Assembly: GCF_025460805.1 (NCBI RefSeq)
Contig: NZ_JAMXFJ010000013.1
Coordinates: 105,728-169,727, forward strand
Direction: 5' to 3'
DNA length: 64,000 nucleotides
Source: Microvirga sesbaniae
GTDB taxonomy: Bacteria > Pseudomonadota > Alphaproteobacteria > Rhizobiales > Beijerinckiaceae
Positions 17,507 to 31,302 of the stretch are shown here, in pieces. Every line of letters begins with the position of its first letter. Position 1 is the stretch's first letter. Under the pieces are notes generated by a model. The model was not told the origin of the DNA and made no database searches. It worked only from the letters and a program-made list of their open reading frames with translations. The position numbers and the translations under genes were made by a program.

Positions 17507-20500
17507 ATGAGCCCTGCCACCAGCGCCGCCCTGCCCTTCAACCCGCCCTTCGCAGAGGACGACAAGGCCCTCGCGGCCCGGCTCCTCGCGAGCGCCCGTC
17601 TCTCGCCGGAGCGGGAAAAGCGCGTGGACGAGCAGGCGACCCGCCTGATCGAGGCGATCCGCGCCAAGGGCGGCGGGCTCGGCGGCGTCGAGGAGATGCT
17701 GCGGGAATACGCGCTCTCCACCAAGGAGGGGCTGGCGCTCATGGTTCTGGCCGAAGCCCTGCTGCGGGTGCCGGATGCCGCCACCGCCGACAGGCTGATC
17801 GAGGACAAGCTGGGCCAGGCCGATTTCGCCGGCCACGAGGCGAAATCCGACGCGTTCCTCGTCTCGGCCTCGGCCTGGGCGCTCGGCATCACGGCGCGGA
17901 TCATCCAGCCCGGCGAGACCCCGGAGAGCATCCTGGGCCAGCTCACCAAGCGCCTCGGCCTGCCCGCCGTCCGCACCGCCACCCGCCAGGCCATGCGGGT
18001 GATGGGGAACCATTTCGTGCTCGGCCAGACCATCGACGAGGCCCTGAAGCGGGCCACCTCGTCCAAGGGCCGCCTCTACCGCTATTCCTTCGACATGCTG
18101 GGCGAAGGCGCCCGCACGGCCGAGGACGCCCGCCGCTACTTCGATTCGTATGCCTCCGCCATCGACGCGATCGGCCGCTCCGCCGGCAACGAGCCGCTGC
18201 CGAACCGGCCGGGCATCTCGGTGAAGCTCTCGGCCCTCCATCCGCGCTACGAGGCCACGAGCCGCGAGCGGGTCATGCGCGAGCTGGTGCCCCTCGTGAT
18301 CGAATTGGCCCGGAAGGCGAAATCCTACGATCTCAACTTCACCGTCGATGCCGAGGAGGCGGACCGGCTGGAACTGTCGCTCGAGGTGATCGAGGCCGTG
18401 CTCGCCGATCCCTCGCTCGCCGACTGGAAGGGTTTCGGCCTCGCCATCCAGGCCTACCAGAAGCGGGCCGGGTCGGTGGTCGATGCGATCGCCGCCATGG
18501 CGGAGCGCTACGACCGGCAGCTCATGGTGCGCCTGGTGAAGGGCGCCTATTGGGACACGGAGGTGAAGCGCGCCCAGGAGCGCGGCCTCGACGATTATCC
18601 GGTCTTCACCCGCAAGGCGATGACGGATCTGCACTACATGGCCTGCGCCGAGAAGATGCTGTCCCTGCGCCCGCGCATCTACCCGCAATTCGCCACCCAC
18701 AACGCGCTCACCGTCGCGTCGATCATCGAGCGGGCCGGCGGCACGGAGGGTTACGAGTTCCAGCGCCTGCACGGGATGGGCGAGGCGCTCTATGCGCGCC
18801 TCCTGGAGGACAGGCCGGGCCTGGCCTGCCGGGCCTATGCGCCGGTGGGCGGCCATCGCGATCTCCTTGCCTATCTGGTGCGCCGTCTCCTGGAGAACGG
18901 GGCGAACTCCTCCTTCGTGTCGGTCGCGGCCGACACGAACGTCCCTGTCGAGTCGCTCCTGAAGCGTCCGGCGGACATCATCGTGTCGGCCGACAAGGCG
19001 CGCCACCCGAAGCTCCCGCTGCCGCGTGACCTTTATGGCCCGGAGCGTCCCAACTCGCGGGGCGTGGAATTCGGCCACCAGGCCTCCCTCGACGCGCTCC
19101 TGGCCGAGATCAGGACAGGTGGGCGGCAGAGCTTCAAGGCGGAGCCGCTCATCGACGGCAGGGCCGCACCCGGTGCCACCCGTCCGGTAGTCAGCCCCAT
19201 CGACGGCAGCACCGTGGCCGGCCACGTGACGGAAGCCGCGCCGGCGGCAGCCGACCGGGCGATGGCGGCCGCGCAGGCGGGTTTTCCCGGCTGGAGCCGC
19301 ACGGATGCGAACACCCGTGCGAAAGCCCTCCAGCGGGCGGCCGATCTTCTGGAGGAGCGCCGCGGCGCGCTGCTGCACCTGTTGCAGGTCGAAGCGGGCA
19401 AGACCCTCGACGATGCGCTCTCGGAGGTGCGCGAGGCCGTCGATTTCCTCCGCTACTATGCCGTTCAGGGCCGCGCCCTGTTCGGCGCCGGCGAGGCGAT
19501 GCCCGGCCCCACCGGCGAGAGCAACGTGCTGCGTCTGCGCGGCCGCGGGGTGTTCGTGGCAATCTCGCCCTGGAACTTCCCGCTCGCGATCTTCCTCGGT
19601 CAGGTCGGCGCCGCGCTGATGGCCGGCAACGCCGTCGTGGCGAAGCCCGCCGAGCAGACGCCGCTGATCGCGGATTTCGCCGTTCGCATCCTCCACGAGG
19701 CGGGCGTTCCGAAAACGGCCCTGCACCTCGTGCCGGGCGACGGGCGCGTCGGGGCGCGCCTCGTCGAGCACAAGGATGTGGCCGGCGTGGTCTTCACCGG
19801 CTCGACCGAGGTCGCGCGCATCATCAACCGAACCCTCGCCGGCAAGGACGCCGCCATCGTGCCGCTGATCGCCGAGACGGGCGGCATCAACGCGATGATC
19901 GTCGATGCCACCGCGCTGCCCGAGCAGGTAGCCGATGACGTGGTGATGTCGGCGTTCCGGTCGGCCGGCCAGCGCTGCTCCGCTCTGCGTCTGCTCTGCG
20001 TCCAGGACGACGTGGCCGACCGCATGATCGAGATGATCGCCGGCAATGCCCGCGAGCTGAAGATCGCGGACCCGCGCGAGATCTCGACCCAGATCGGTCC
20101 GGTGATCGACCGGGAGGCGAAGGAGAAGCTCGACGCCCATGTCGCGGCGATGACCGCATCGGCGAAGGTGCATTATGCCGGCGAGGCCCCGGCGGCGGGG
20201 ACCTATGTGGCGCCGCACATCTTCGAGCTGAACAAGCCGCGCGATCTCGCCCAGGAGGTGTTCGGCCCGGTGCTGCACGTGGTGCGATACAGGGCGGACC
20301 GGCTGGAGGATGTACTGCGGGCGATCGAGGGCACGGGCTACGGCCTGACGCTGGGCGTCCACTCGCGCATCGATGCGACGGTCTCGCGGGTGGTCCAGGC
20401 CCTGTCGGTGGGCAACGTCTACGTCAACCGCAACATGATCGGCGCGGTGGTGGGCGTGCAGCCGTTCGGCGGACACGGCCTGTCCGGCACGGGGCCGAAG

Positions 20501-20605
20501 GCCGGGGGCCCGCATTATCTCCTGCGCTTCGCCACCGAACAGACGGTGACGATCAACACCGCCGCGGCGGGCGGCAACGCCAACCTGATCGCCATGGGGG
20601 AATAG
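17507..20605 (+). CDS. putA: Bifunctional proline dehydrogenase / P5C dehydrogenase PutA
   Basis: 1032 residues. Oxidises proline to glutamate: an FAD-dependent proline dehydrogenase barrel (about residues 130-430; YEATSRERVM, VRLVKGAYWDTEVKRA, RLHGMGEALY) then an NAD-dependent aldehyde dehydrogenase (about 510-980; catalytic Cys824 in AGQRCSALR, Glu790 in AETGG). The ATG at 17507 follows AGAGGA. The longer frame back to 17030 is antisense to the Lrp gene. There is no N-terminal ribbon-helix-helix domain, so unlike enterobacterial PutA it should not bind DNA, consistent with the separate divergent Lrp regulator. Confidence 0.96.
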   Translation: MSPATSAALPFNPPFAEDDKALAARLLASARLSPEREKRVDEQATRLIEAIRAKGGGLGGVEEMLREYALSTKEGLALMVLAEALLRVPDAATADRLIEDKLGQADFAGHEAKSDAFLVSASAWALGITARIIQPGETPESILGQLTKRLGLPAVRTATRQAMRVMGNHFVLGQTIDEALKRATSSKGRLYRYSFDMLGEGARTAEDARRYFDSYASAIDAIGRSAGNEPLPNRPGISVKLSALHPRYEATSRERVMRELVPLVIELARKAKSYDLNFTVDAEEADRLELSLEVIEAVLADPSLADWKGFGLAIQAYQKRAGSVVDAIAAMAERYDRQLMVRLVKGAYWDTEVKRAQERGLDDYPVFTRKAMTDLHYMACAEKMLSLRPRIYPQFATHNALTVASIIERAGGTEGYEFQRLHGMGEALYARLLEDRPGLACRAYAPVGGHRDLLAYLVRRLLENGANSSFVSVAADTNVPVESLLKRPADIIVSADKARHPKLPLPRDLYGPERPNSRGVEFGHQASLDALLAEIRTGGRQSFKAEPLIDGRAAPGATRPVVSPIDGSTVAGHVTEAAPAAADRAMAAAQAGFPGWSRTDANTRAKALQRAADLLEERRGALLHLLQVEAGKTLDDALSEVREAVDFLRYYAVQGRALFGAGEAMPGPTGESNVLRLRGRGVFVAISPWNFPLAIFLGQVGAALMAGNAVVAKPAEQTPLIADFAVRILHEAGVPKTALHLVPGDGRVGARLVEHKDVAGVVFTGSTEVARIINRTLAGKDAAIVPLIAETGGINAMIVDATALPEQVADDVVMSAFRSAGQRCSALRLLCVQDDVADRMIEMIAGNARELKIADPREISTQIGPVIDREAKEKLDAHVAAMTASAKVHYAGEAPAAGTYVAPHIFELNKPRDLAQEVFGPVLHVVRYRADRLEDVLRAIEGTGYGLTLGVHSRIDATVSRVVQALSVGNVYVNRNMIGAVVGVQPFGGHGLSGTGPKAGGPHYLLRFATEQTVTINTAAAGGNANLIAMGE

Positions 20606-20643
20606 GGCCGGCGCCGCGTCGATCGCCCGGGCGACACCTCCTC

Positions 20644-20676
20644 CACGTCGTCACCGGCCTTGTGCCGGTGATCCCT
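20644..20676. repeat. Type A palindromic repeat
   Basis: Arms CGTCACCGGC and GCCGGTGAT with a short loop (CTTGT) lie between putA and the convergent 2H phosphoesterase gene. Single unit, possibly a shared 3' end structure. Confidence 0.7.
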
Positions 20677-20746
20677 CTTGGTGGTCGCGCACCGCTCGCC
20701 GTGTCGCCCTGGCGGGGGCAAGCCCGGCCGCCGCCTGGTGGATCGG

Positions 20747-21262
20747 TCAGGCGGTGAAGCCGAAGCGGCCGGCCATCTCCCACGGTCCGCCGCGATACCA
20801 CCACAGGTCCAGCCCGATCGCCTCGGCTTGGAATGGCTGGAAGGTCTCGCTGAGATCTTCGAGGAGAGCCCTGGCCCGGGTAGCATCCACTTTGTTCTGC
20901 ACGGTGACGTGCGGCTGGTGGTTCTGCCGGTCCTGGGGCTTGAGCCAGGGATTCCAGGTGAGCGCCAAGATGCGGCGCAGGTCCGCGAGTTCCGCCGATT
21001 GGAGCGAATAGGCGACCCCGCGTCCGAGGGACCGGAGGCCGGTCACGTGCAGCAGGAAGGGTGTCCGCCGCGCGATCGACGTGGCGATGTCCTGCTGGAT
21101 CGTGGGGAGATGCTCGCCCGGCAGCGCGTGGAACAGGGTGAGGTGGGCCGGGATGAAGTTGCGATCGGGCGGAAAGTAGCGCCGTCTCTGCGCGTCGAAG
21201 AAGGCGAACGAGTGCTCGTCGAGCCGGAGCGTGAGGATGAGCGGCGGGCTGTCGGGGGTCAT
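20747..21262 (-). CDS. 2H phosphoesterase / 2'-5' RNA ligase family protein
   Basis: 171 residues. Two HxT motifs define the 2H phosphoesterase fold: His40-Leu-Thr42 (PAHLTLFHALPG) and His118-Val-Thr120 (HQPHVTVQNK). Bacterial members act on 2'-5' or 2',3'-cyclic phosphodiester bonds, sometimes called LigT or ThpR; the physiological substrate is generally unknown. It lies 40 bp downstream of atpC on the same strand, but a strong terminator between them suggests separate transcription, probably with readthrough or its own promoter. Confidence 0.87.
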   Translation of the reverse strand: MTPDSPPLILTLRLDEHSFAFFDAQRRRYFPPDRNFIPAHLTLFHALPGEHLPTIQQDIATSIARRTPFLLHVTGLRSLGRGVAYSLQSAELADLRRILALTWNPWLKPQDRQNHQPHVTVQNKVDATRARALLEDLSETFQPFQAEAIGLDLWWYRGGPWEMAGRFGFTA

Positions 21263-21265
21263 GCC

Positions 21266-21292
21266 ATGAAAAACCCGGCGCGGGGCCGGGTT
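21266..21292 (-). terminator. Rho-independent terminator of the F1-ATPase operon
   Basis: On the minus strand the stem AACCCGGC and GCCGGGTT (21272-21279 with 21285-21292), loop CCCGC, is followed by TTTTTC. It lies 10 bp past the atpC stop and is a textbook intrinsic terminator. Confidence 0.85.
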
Positions 21293-21301
21293 GTTTCAGT
21301 C

Positions 21302-21703
21302 TCAGAAGTTCAGTGCCGCCTTGGCTTCGCGCAGCTGCGCGATGGCTGATTCCGCGGCGTGTTTCGCGGCCGGCTCGTTGGTGGCGTCGTAGTGCATCTC
21401 GGCGGTCAGGATTTCCTGGTCGAGGATGTCCTGGGTCAGCTCTTCCTCGGGGAGGGCGCGCTCCGCCAGGACCGTGAGGCCGTTCTGGTTGACGTCGGCG
21501 AATCCGCCGCGCACGAGAACCCGCCGTCCGTTGCCGGGCGTGCTGGTGACGACGAGGAATCCGGTCTTGAGGGTGGTCATCACCGGCGAGTGGCCGGCCA
21601 GAACCGTCATGTCGCCCTCGGTCGCCGGCAGCACGACGGCGTCCACGGCGCCGGAGAACAGGACGCGCTCAGGGGACACGAGTTCGAAGGTGAAGGTAGC
21701 CAT
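21302..21703 (-). CDS. atpC: ATP synthase F1 epsilon subunit
   Basis: 133 residues. Central-stalk subunit that connects gamma to the c-ring and inhibits ATP hydrolysis. The N-terminal beta sandwich is recognisable (FELVSPERVLFSGAVDAVVL, then PATEGDMTVLAGHSPVMTTL) and the C-terminal helical hairpin follows (about 85-133). Last gene of atpHAGDC. It is separated from atpD by 116 bp containing a palindrome, an unusually wide gap in this operon. Confidence 0.96.
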   Translation of the reverse strand: MATFTFELVSPERVLFSGAVDAVVLPATEGDMTVLAGHSPVMTTLKTGFLVVTSTPGNGRRVLVRGGFADVNQNGLTVLAERALPEEELTQDILDQEILTAEMHYDATNEPAAKHAAESAIAQLREAKAALNF

Positions 21704-21772
21704 CTGTGCTCCTCGTCATCCCGCGGCCGCCGGGCGGTCGGGAATCGTTTGGGAGATACGCTTGGACACGAC

Positions 21773-21805
21773 CATCCCGGAGCGTGGATGCACGGCTCCG
21801 GGATG
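21773..21805. repeat. Palindrome between atpD and atpC
   Basis: An 11-bp perfect inverted repeat CATCCCGGAGC (21773-21783) and GCTCCGGGATG (21795-21805), loop 11 nt. It is in the intercistronic region of an operon, so it may stabilise the upstream mRNA or tune epsilon expression. It resembles but does not match the type A units. Confidence 0.7.
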
Positions 21806-21819
21806 ACGTCTGGTTCGAC

Positions 21820-24169
<2,350 letters not shown>

Positions 24170-24224
24170 CGAGCGGCCCTACCCTCTCCGGAAATCCGGC
24201 TGGATCTTACGAGAACGGAAGTCT

Positions 24225-25753
<1,529 letters not shown>

Positions 25754-25754
<1 letters not shown>

Positions 25755-26326
25755 CAGCGGACCTCTTTCATCGCTAGACGAATGGAATTGAGTTTGGTGC
25801 GCACCGAGGCATCCACCATGCGGGACCCCATCTTCACGATGAGACCGCCGATGAGGCTCGGGTCGATTTTGACGTCGACGGAGACGTCAGCCTTGGCGAC
25901 GTCGCGCAGCGCCGCCTTGATTTCGTTCAGGACCGTGTCGGACGGCGCTTCCGCCAGGGTGACCTGCGCCCGGACGATGCCCTTGGCATCGGACACCAGG
26001 TTCTGGAAGGCGCGGATCATGTCGGGCAGCGCGAAGAGCCGGCGCTTGGACGCGACGAGGCGGATGAAATTGCCCGAAAGGCCCGAGATGCCGGCCTTGT
26101 CGAGAATGGCCCCAATGGCGTTCGACTGCTCTTCGGCCGTGAAGATGGGGTTCTGGATCAGGCGCTGCAAGTCTTCGCTGCCGCGGATCATCTGATCGAA
26201 GCGGGCCAGGTCGCCGGCGACGGCATCCACGGCGTTCGCTTCGCGAGCGAGTTCGAACAGCGCCGAAGCATAGCGCAATGCTACGCCCGACAGGAGGGGT
26301 CCTTCTTGCGAACCGCTTTGCGCCAC
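25754..26326 (-). CDS. atpH: ATP synthase F1 delta subunit (OSCP)
   Basis: 190 residues. Peripheral stalk protein joining F1 to subunit b. N-terminal helical bundle ([20 protein letters not shown]) and C-terminal [22 protein letters not shown] are characteristic. First gene of the F1 operon; the F0 genes (atpIBEF) are elsewhere, as in most Hyphomicrobiales. It is preceded by about 240 bp without a gene that should hold the operon promoter. Confidence 0.96.
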
Positions 26327-26506
26327 GTAACCGTCTCTCTCGTGTCTTAACGGGCCTCGGACCGGGGCAGCCTGCGAATGAGGCCCTCGGGAAACCCGTC
26401 AGGTGTGGAAATGAGCCCGGGGCGGGAGCCTTCTCCGCCCGTCAGGCGAGGGTGCACTAGCATGGGTTTTCCCAGGGCGCAAGGCGAGCCGGGCCCTGCC
26501 CGGCCG

Positions 26507-26528
26507 GGAAAAAACCGGGCTGCCGGTT
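26507..26528 (-). terminator. Terminator of the histidine phosphatase gene
   Basis: On the minus strand AACCGG-CAGC-CCGGTT (26513-26528) is followed directly by TTTTTT, about 40 bp past the stop. Short stem but a good T tract. Confidence 0.65.
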
Positions 26529-26568
26529 ATGGTGAAGGCCCGGAGGAGCCGCCGCGGGGCAAAATGCG

Positions 26569-27129
26569 TCAGAGCTCCAGTGCGGCGACTTCGCAGTTGG
26601 CCAGGAACCGCCCCGTGAGCCTGCTGAAGAAGGTGCCGTGCCCGACGACGGCGATCATCGCCTCCGGCCGCTCGGAGAGCCACTGCCGGAACCGCTCGAC
26701 CCGCTCCTCGAAGAGGTGAGCCGGCTCGTAGACGAAGCCGCGCTCGTTCACCTCGCCCTGGCTGTGCCACCAGACCTCGTCCAGGTGTCCGAAATGCAGG
26801 TGCGGAAAGTCCCGGGACAGCTGGGAGACCGCGCGGCCCACGTCGCAGCTGCTCTCCAGGTGCTCGCGGTGGAGGCACTCGACCAGGATCGGCGGGGCGG
26901 CCGGATGGGTTCCGAACAGGCCCATGGTGGTCTGGATCGCCCGGGTCAGGGGCGAGGTCACGACGAGCTCGTAGGGGTGCTGGCGCAGCTCCGGCGCCCG
27001 CTCGGCCACCTGCTGCTGGCCGAGTTCCGTGAGAGGCGCATCGAAATGGCCCGGATCCTCGCCGTGCTCGGCCCAGTGGGCGTTGAAGGTGGATTGGCCG
27101 TGGCGGATGCAATGGACGATCTTGGTCAT
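26569..27129 (-). CDS. Histidine phosphatase family protein (phosphoglycerate mutase-like)
   Basis: 186 residues from the ATG at 27129 (protein MTKIVHCIRHGQST). The RHG motif with the phosphorylated His is at residues 9-11. A second His in VVGHGTFF and an intervening SPLTRAIQT are family features. Such proteins dephosphorylate small molecules or proteins; the true phosphoglycerate mutase function is not established by sequence. The long in-frame extension upstream runs antisense to priA's 3' end and is rejected. It is the gene after priA on the same strand. Confidence 0.88.
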   Translation of the reverse strand: MTKIVHCIRHGQSTFNAHWAEHGEDPGHFDAPLTELGQQQVAERAPELRQHPYELVVTSPLTRAIQTTMGLFGTHPAAPPILVECLHREHLESSCDVGRAVSQLSRDFPHLHFGHLDEVWWHSQGEVNERGFVYEPAHLFEERVERFRQWLSERPEAMIAVVGHGTFFSRLTGRFLANCEVAALEL

Positions 27130-27161
27130 GGGGCCTGTCTTGGTGGTGGGTGTTCGTTCGA

Positions 27162-29324
27162 TCACAAAAAGCTTTGGGGATCCACGTCGATGGACACGCG
27201 GGTGTTGCCGCGGATCTTCGGGCAGCGGGCCATCCAGCCGCGCAGATAGGCCTGGAGGTCCACCTCGCGCTCGGTTTTCACCAGGAGCCGGAACCGGTAG
27301 CGGCCGCGGATCAGGGCGAGCGGCGCCTCGGCCGGCCCGAGCACCGTCACGCCGGGCGGCGGCTCGGCCACGAGGGCCATGCCCCGGGCATGCGCTTCCG
27401 CGACCTCGCGGTCCTCGGCCGAGACGATCAGGGAGGCGAGCCGTCCGAAGGGCGGCAGGCCGGCCATCTCGCGCACCCGGGTCTCCTCCTCGTAGAACCG
27501 TTCCGCGTCGCCCGAGATCAGGGCCGCGATCACCGGGTGGTCCGGCTGCCAGGTCTGGACCAGAGCCCGGCCCGGCTTCTCGCCGCGTCCGGCGCGGCCG
27601 GTCACCTGCTGGAGCATCTGGAAGGTGCGCTCGGCGGCGCGCGGATCGCCCGAGGTGAGGCCGATATCGGCGTCGAGCACCCCCACCAGGGTCATGAGCG
27701 GGAAGTTGTGCCCCTTGGCCACGAGCTGGGTGCCGATCACGATGTCGAACTCGCCCGCGGCGATCGCCGCCAGTTCGGCCCGCAGCCGCTCCGTGCCGCC
27801 GGGAAAATCGCTCGAGAGCACGATGCAGCGCTTGTCCGGGAACAGCGCGGCGGCCTCCTCGGCGATGCGCTCCACGCCGGGCCCGCACGGCACCAGCGAA
27901 TCGACGCTGCCGCATTCGACGCAGGCGTGCGGGGTGCGCTCCACATGGCCGCAATGGTGGCACACGAGGGCGCGCCGGAAGCGGTGCTCCACCAGCCACG
28001 AGGAGCAGTTGGGGCATTCGTAGCGGTGGGCGCAGGCCCGGCAGAGGGTGAGCGGCGCATAGCCGCGCCGGTTGAGGAAGAGGAGCGCCTGCTCGCCGCG
28101 CCCGACCGTGTCCTCCACGGCGCCCACCAGGGTCGGCGAGAGCCAGCGGCCCTTGGGAATGGCCTCCCGGCGCAGGTCCACGGCGCGGATCTGGGGCATG
28201 GAGCGGCCGCCGAATCGCTCAGGGAGACGCACATGGCGATAGCGACCGCGCTCCACGTTGACCCGGCTCTCGATGGACGGCGTGGCGGAGGCGAGCACCA
28301 CGGGGGCGTTCTCGATCCGGCCGCGGACCACCGCCATGTCCCGGGCATGGTAATGCACCCCGTCGTCCTGCTTGTAGGCGGTCTCGTGCTCCTCGTCGAC
28401 GATGATGAGGCCGAGATCCGCGTAGGGCAGGAACAGGGCCGAGCGGGCGCCCGCCACCACCTTCACGTCGCCTGACGCGATGGCCGTGTAGAGCCGCTCG
28501 CGCCGGCGGCCCGCGACGCCAGAATGCCAGGTGGCGGGCTTGACCCCGAACCGGGCCGCGAAGCGGTCCAGGAACTGCGCCGTCAGGGCGATCTCGGGCA
28601 TGAGGATCAGCGCCTGCCGACCCGCCCTCACGGTCGCGGCCACCGCCTCGAAATAGACCTCCGTCTTGCCGGAGCCCGTGACGCCTTCGAGGAGAATCAC
28701 CGGCGGATGCTCCTCGCCCATGGCGGCGACGATCTCCTCGGCCGCCGTCTTCTGCCCGTCGGACAGAGCCGTGTGGCCGAAAGCCGGGTCCGGCGTCTCG
28801 GCGACGGGCTCGGCCAGGAGCGTGACCGTCGCGAGGGTTCCCTCGTCGATGAGCCCGTCGACGACGCCGTTGCTCACGCCGGCCGCATGCGCCAGCTCGC
28901 TCTTGAGCCGCACGGCCCCGTCCTTCGCGACCTCGATCACCTTCTGCCGGGCAGGCGTCATGCGCTTCGGCAAGGCGCCCGCCAGCCTCACGCCGACGCG
29001 GGCCACCTCCTGCCGGTCGGGATCCGGGATCTTGAGCCCCATGGCGAGCGCCGAGCCCTTGGGCGCCAGGGTGTACCAGGCGATCCAGTCCAGGAACTTG
29101 CGCATCCTGGACGACAGGTTCGGGGCCTCGATGACCCCCGTGACCTTCTTCAGGTTGCCGCCTTGGCCCTCGCGCAGGCCCCAGACGACACCGGCCACCT
29201 CCCGGTTGGCGAGCGGGACCTGGACCACGTCGCCCTCCTTGAGGGCAAGGCCGTCCGGCACGGCGTACGAATAGGCCGTGTCGAGCGCCAGCGGGATGAG
29301 GACGTCGGCGATCTTGGCGGCCAT
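27162..29324 (-). CDS. priA: Primosomal protein N' (replication restart helicase PriA)
   Basis: 720 residues. 3'-5' superfamily 2 DNA helicase that reloads the replisome at stalled forks. N-terminal DNA-binding domain with LDTAYSYAVP, Walker A GVTGSGKTEVY at about residue 217, Walker B IVDEEHE, and the Zn-binding Cys cluster (LCRACAHRYECPNCSS and CHHCGHVE, then CVECGS). The start MAAKIADVLIPLALDT matches the family start. It is upstream of the phosphatase on the same strand. Confidence 0.96.
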   Translation of the reverse strand: MAAKIADVLIPLALDTAYSYAVPDGLALKEGDVVQVPLANREVAGVVWGLREGQGGNLKKVTGVIEAPNLSSRMRKFLDWIAWYTLAPKGSALAMGLKIPDPDRQEVARVGVRLAGALPKRMTPARQKVIEVAKDGAVRLKSELAHAAGVSNGVVDGLIDEGTLATVTLLAEPVAETPDPAFGHTALSDGQKTAAEEIVAAMGEEHPPVILLEGVTGSGKTEVYFEAVAATVRAGRQALILMPEIALTAQFLDRFAARFGVKPATWHSGVAGRRRERLYTAIASGDVKVVAGARSALFLPYADLGLIIVDEEHETAYKQDDGVHYHARDMAVVRGRIENAPVVLASATPSIESRVNVERGRYRHVRLPERFGGRSMPQIRAVDLRREAIPKGRWLSPTLVGAVEDTVGRGEQALLFLNRRGYAPLTLCRACAHRYECPNCSSWLVEHRFRRALVCHHCGHVERTPHACVECGSVDSLVPCGPGVERIAEEAAALFPDKRCIVLSSDFPGGTERLRAELAAIAAGEFDIVIGTQLVAKGHNFPLMTLVGVLDADIGLTSGDPRAAERTFQMLQQVTGRAGRGEKPGRALVQTWQPDHPVIAALISGDAERFYEEETRVREMAGLPPFGRLASLIVSAEDREVAEAHARGMALVAEPPPGVTVLGPAEAPLALIRGRYRFRLLVKTEREVDLQAYLRGWMARCPKIRGNTRVSIDVDPQSFL

Positions 29325-29363
29325 CAGCGGGAGAGCACGAAGAACGGGAACATGGCCGACAGC

Positions 29364-29984
29364 TTAGACCCGATTTTTGTTCTCGAATGCAAGCATGGTC
29401 CAGGTCACACCCTCGCGGCCAAGCCTATCGGCAAATTCGTCCCGGTGAAGAAGGGTGAGACCGATGGCCTGCGCCTGCGACACCAGCGGATCGACCGGAA
29501 CCAGGAACATCCGCCGTCCAGCAGGCACGGGCCCTCTGCGGATGGTCATGAAAAGCCTTCCGCCCGGGGCGAGCAGCTCCACGAGATGCGGCAGGGCGCG
29601 GCTGCGCTCGCCCTCGTCCAGATGCATCCATACCGCGGACATCAGGATGAGATCGAAACGCCCGCCAGCGGCCCGCACCCGCGCCAGATCCGGCAGCCCG
29701 TCGTCGATCCAGACGATACCCGGCTCGGCATGGAGGCGCTGCGCATGACGGCGCAGCTCGGGCGTGGGTTCCACCGCATGGACCCGGAAGCCGCGCCGCG
29801 CCAGGGCGGCGGCATCCCGTCCCGTGCCGGCCCCGATGTCGAGAGCCCGGCCCCGCCCGGGCAGCAGCGCGAGCACGGGACGATAGAGATCCTCGAACAC
29901 GAGGCTTTCGTACCTCTCCACGAGATCGTCGGCCTCTGTGCCGTACCCTTGGGTCCCTGGAAGGCTCTTTCCGTCCTGGCTCAC
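29364..29984 (-). CDS. Class I SAM-dependent methyltransferase
   Basis: 206 residues. Motif I of Rossmann methyltransferases is clear: ALDIGAGTGRDAAALARRGF. Motif II acidic residue VHAVEPTPEL and a motif III-like FDLILMSAVWMHL follow. The C-terminal part resembles small-molecule methyltransferases, but neither substrate nor subfamily can be assigned. It is oriented leftward next to priA (start codon 40 bp before the priA frame end is not shared), and divergent from xerC. Confidence 0.86.
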   Translation of the reverse strand: MSQDGKSLPGTQGYGTEADDLVERYESLVFEDLYRPVLALLPGRGRALDIGAGTGRDAAALARRGFRVHAVEPTPELRRHAQRLHAEPGIVWIDDGLPDLARVRAAGGRFDLILMSAVWMHLDEGERSRALPHLVELLAPGGRLFMTIRRGPVPAGRRMFLVPVDPLVSQAQAIGLTLLHRDEFADRLGREGVTWTMLAFENKNRV

Positions 29985-30085
29985 GCGCGCTCTCCCTGTC
30001 GGTCCGATCGGGATCTTATCTCATCCGGTCGCGGCGGGCGTCGGCGCTTCACGTTTTGGCAACGTGGCGAAGGGATAGTGGGATC

Positions 30086-31066
<981 letters not shown>

Positions 31067-31077
31067 CCGGTCTGGGT

Positions 31078-31292
31078 CGTCCCGATCGGGCTTGTCCCGG
31101 TGATCCCGCTTCCGAGAGGCGCCGCGCTTCTCCGTATCGGGATGGCCGGCACAAGGCCGGCCATGACGTGTGGAGGGTGTTGTCACCGGCCCATCCCACC
31201 TCTCCACGTCATCACCGGGCTTGTCCCGGTGATCTCGATCGTCTGAAGCGCCGAGCCTCACCGCATCGGGATGGCCGGCCGGCCGTGACGGA
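31078..31292. repeat. Cluster of four type A palindromic repeats
   Basis: Between xerC and the convergent tdk gene. Units: CCCGATCGGGCTTGTCCCGGTGATCC; GGGATGGCCGG-cacaagg-CCGGCCATGAC; GTCATCACCGGGCTTGTCCC GGTGATC; and GGGATGGCCGGCCGGCCGTGACG. They alternate between the 'CACCGG' and 'GGCCGG' cores, as in the other clusters. No gene seen. Confidence 0.8.
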
Positions 31293-31302
31293 GAATTTTC
31301 GG

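Noticed and set aside
17474..20515. Long minus-strand open frame (over 1000 codons) opposite putA
   Set aside because: High-GC genes leave long open frames on the opposite strand. This frame has no recognisable domain and overlaps putA, which has a clear family match.
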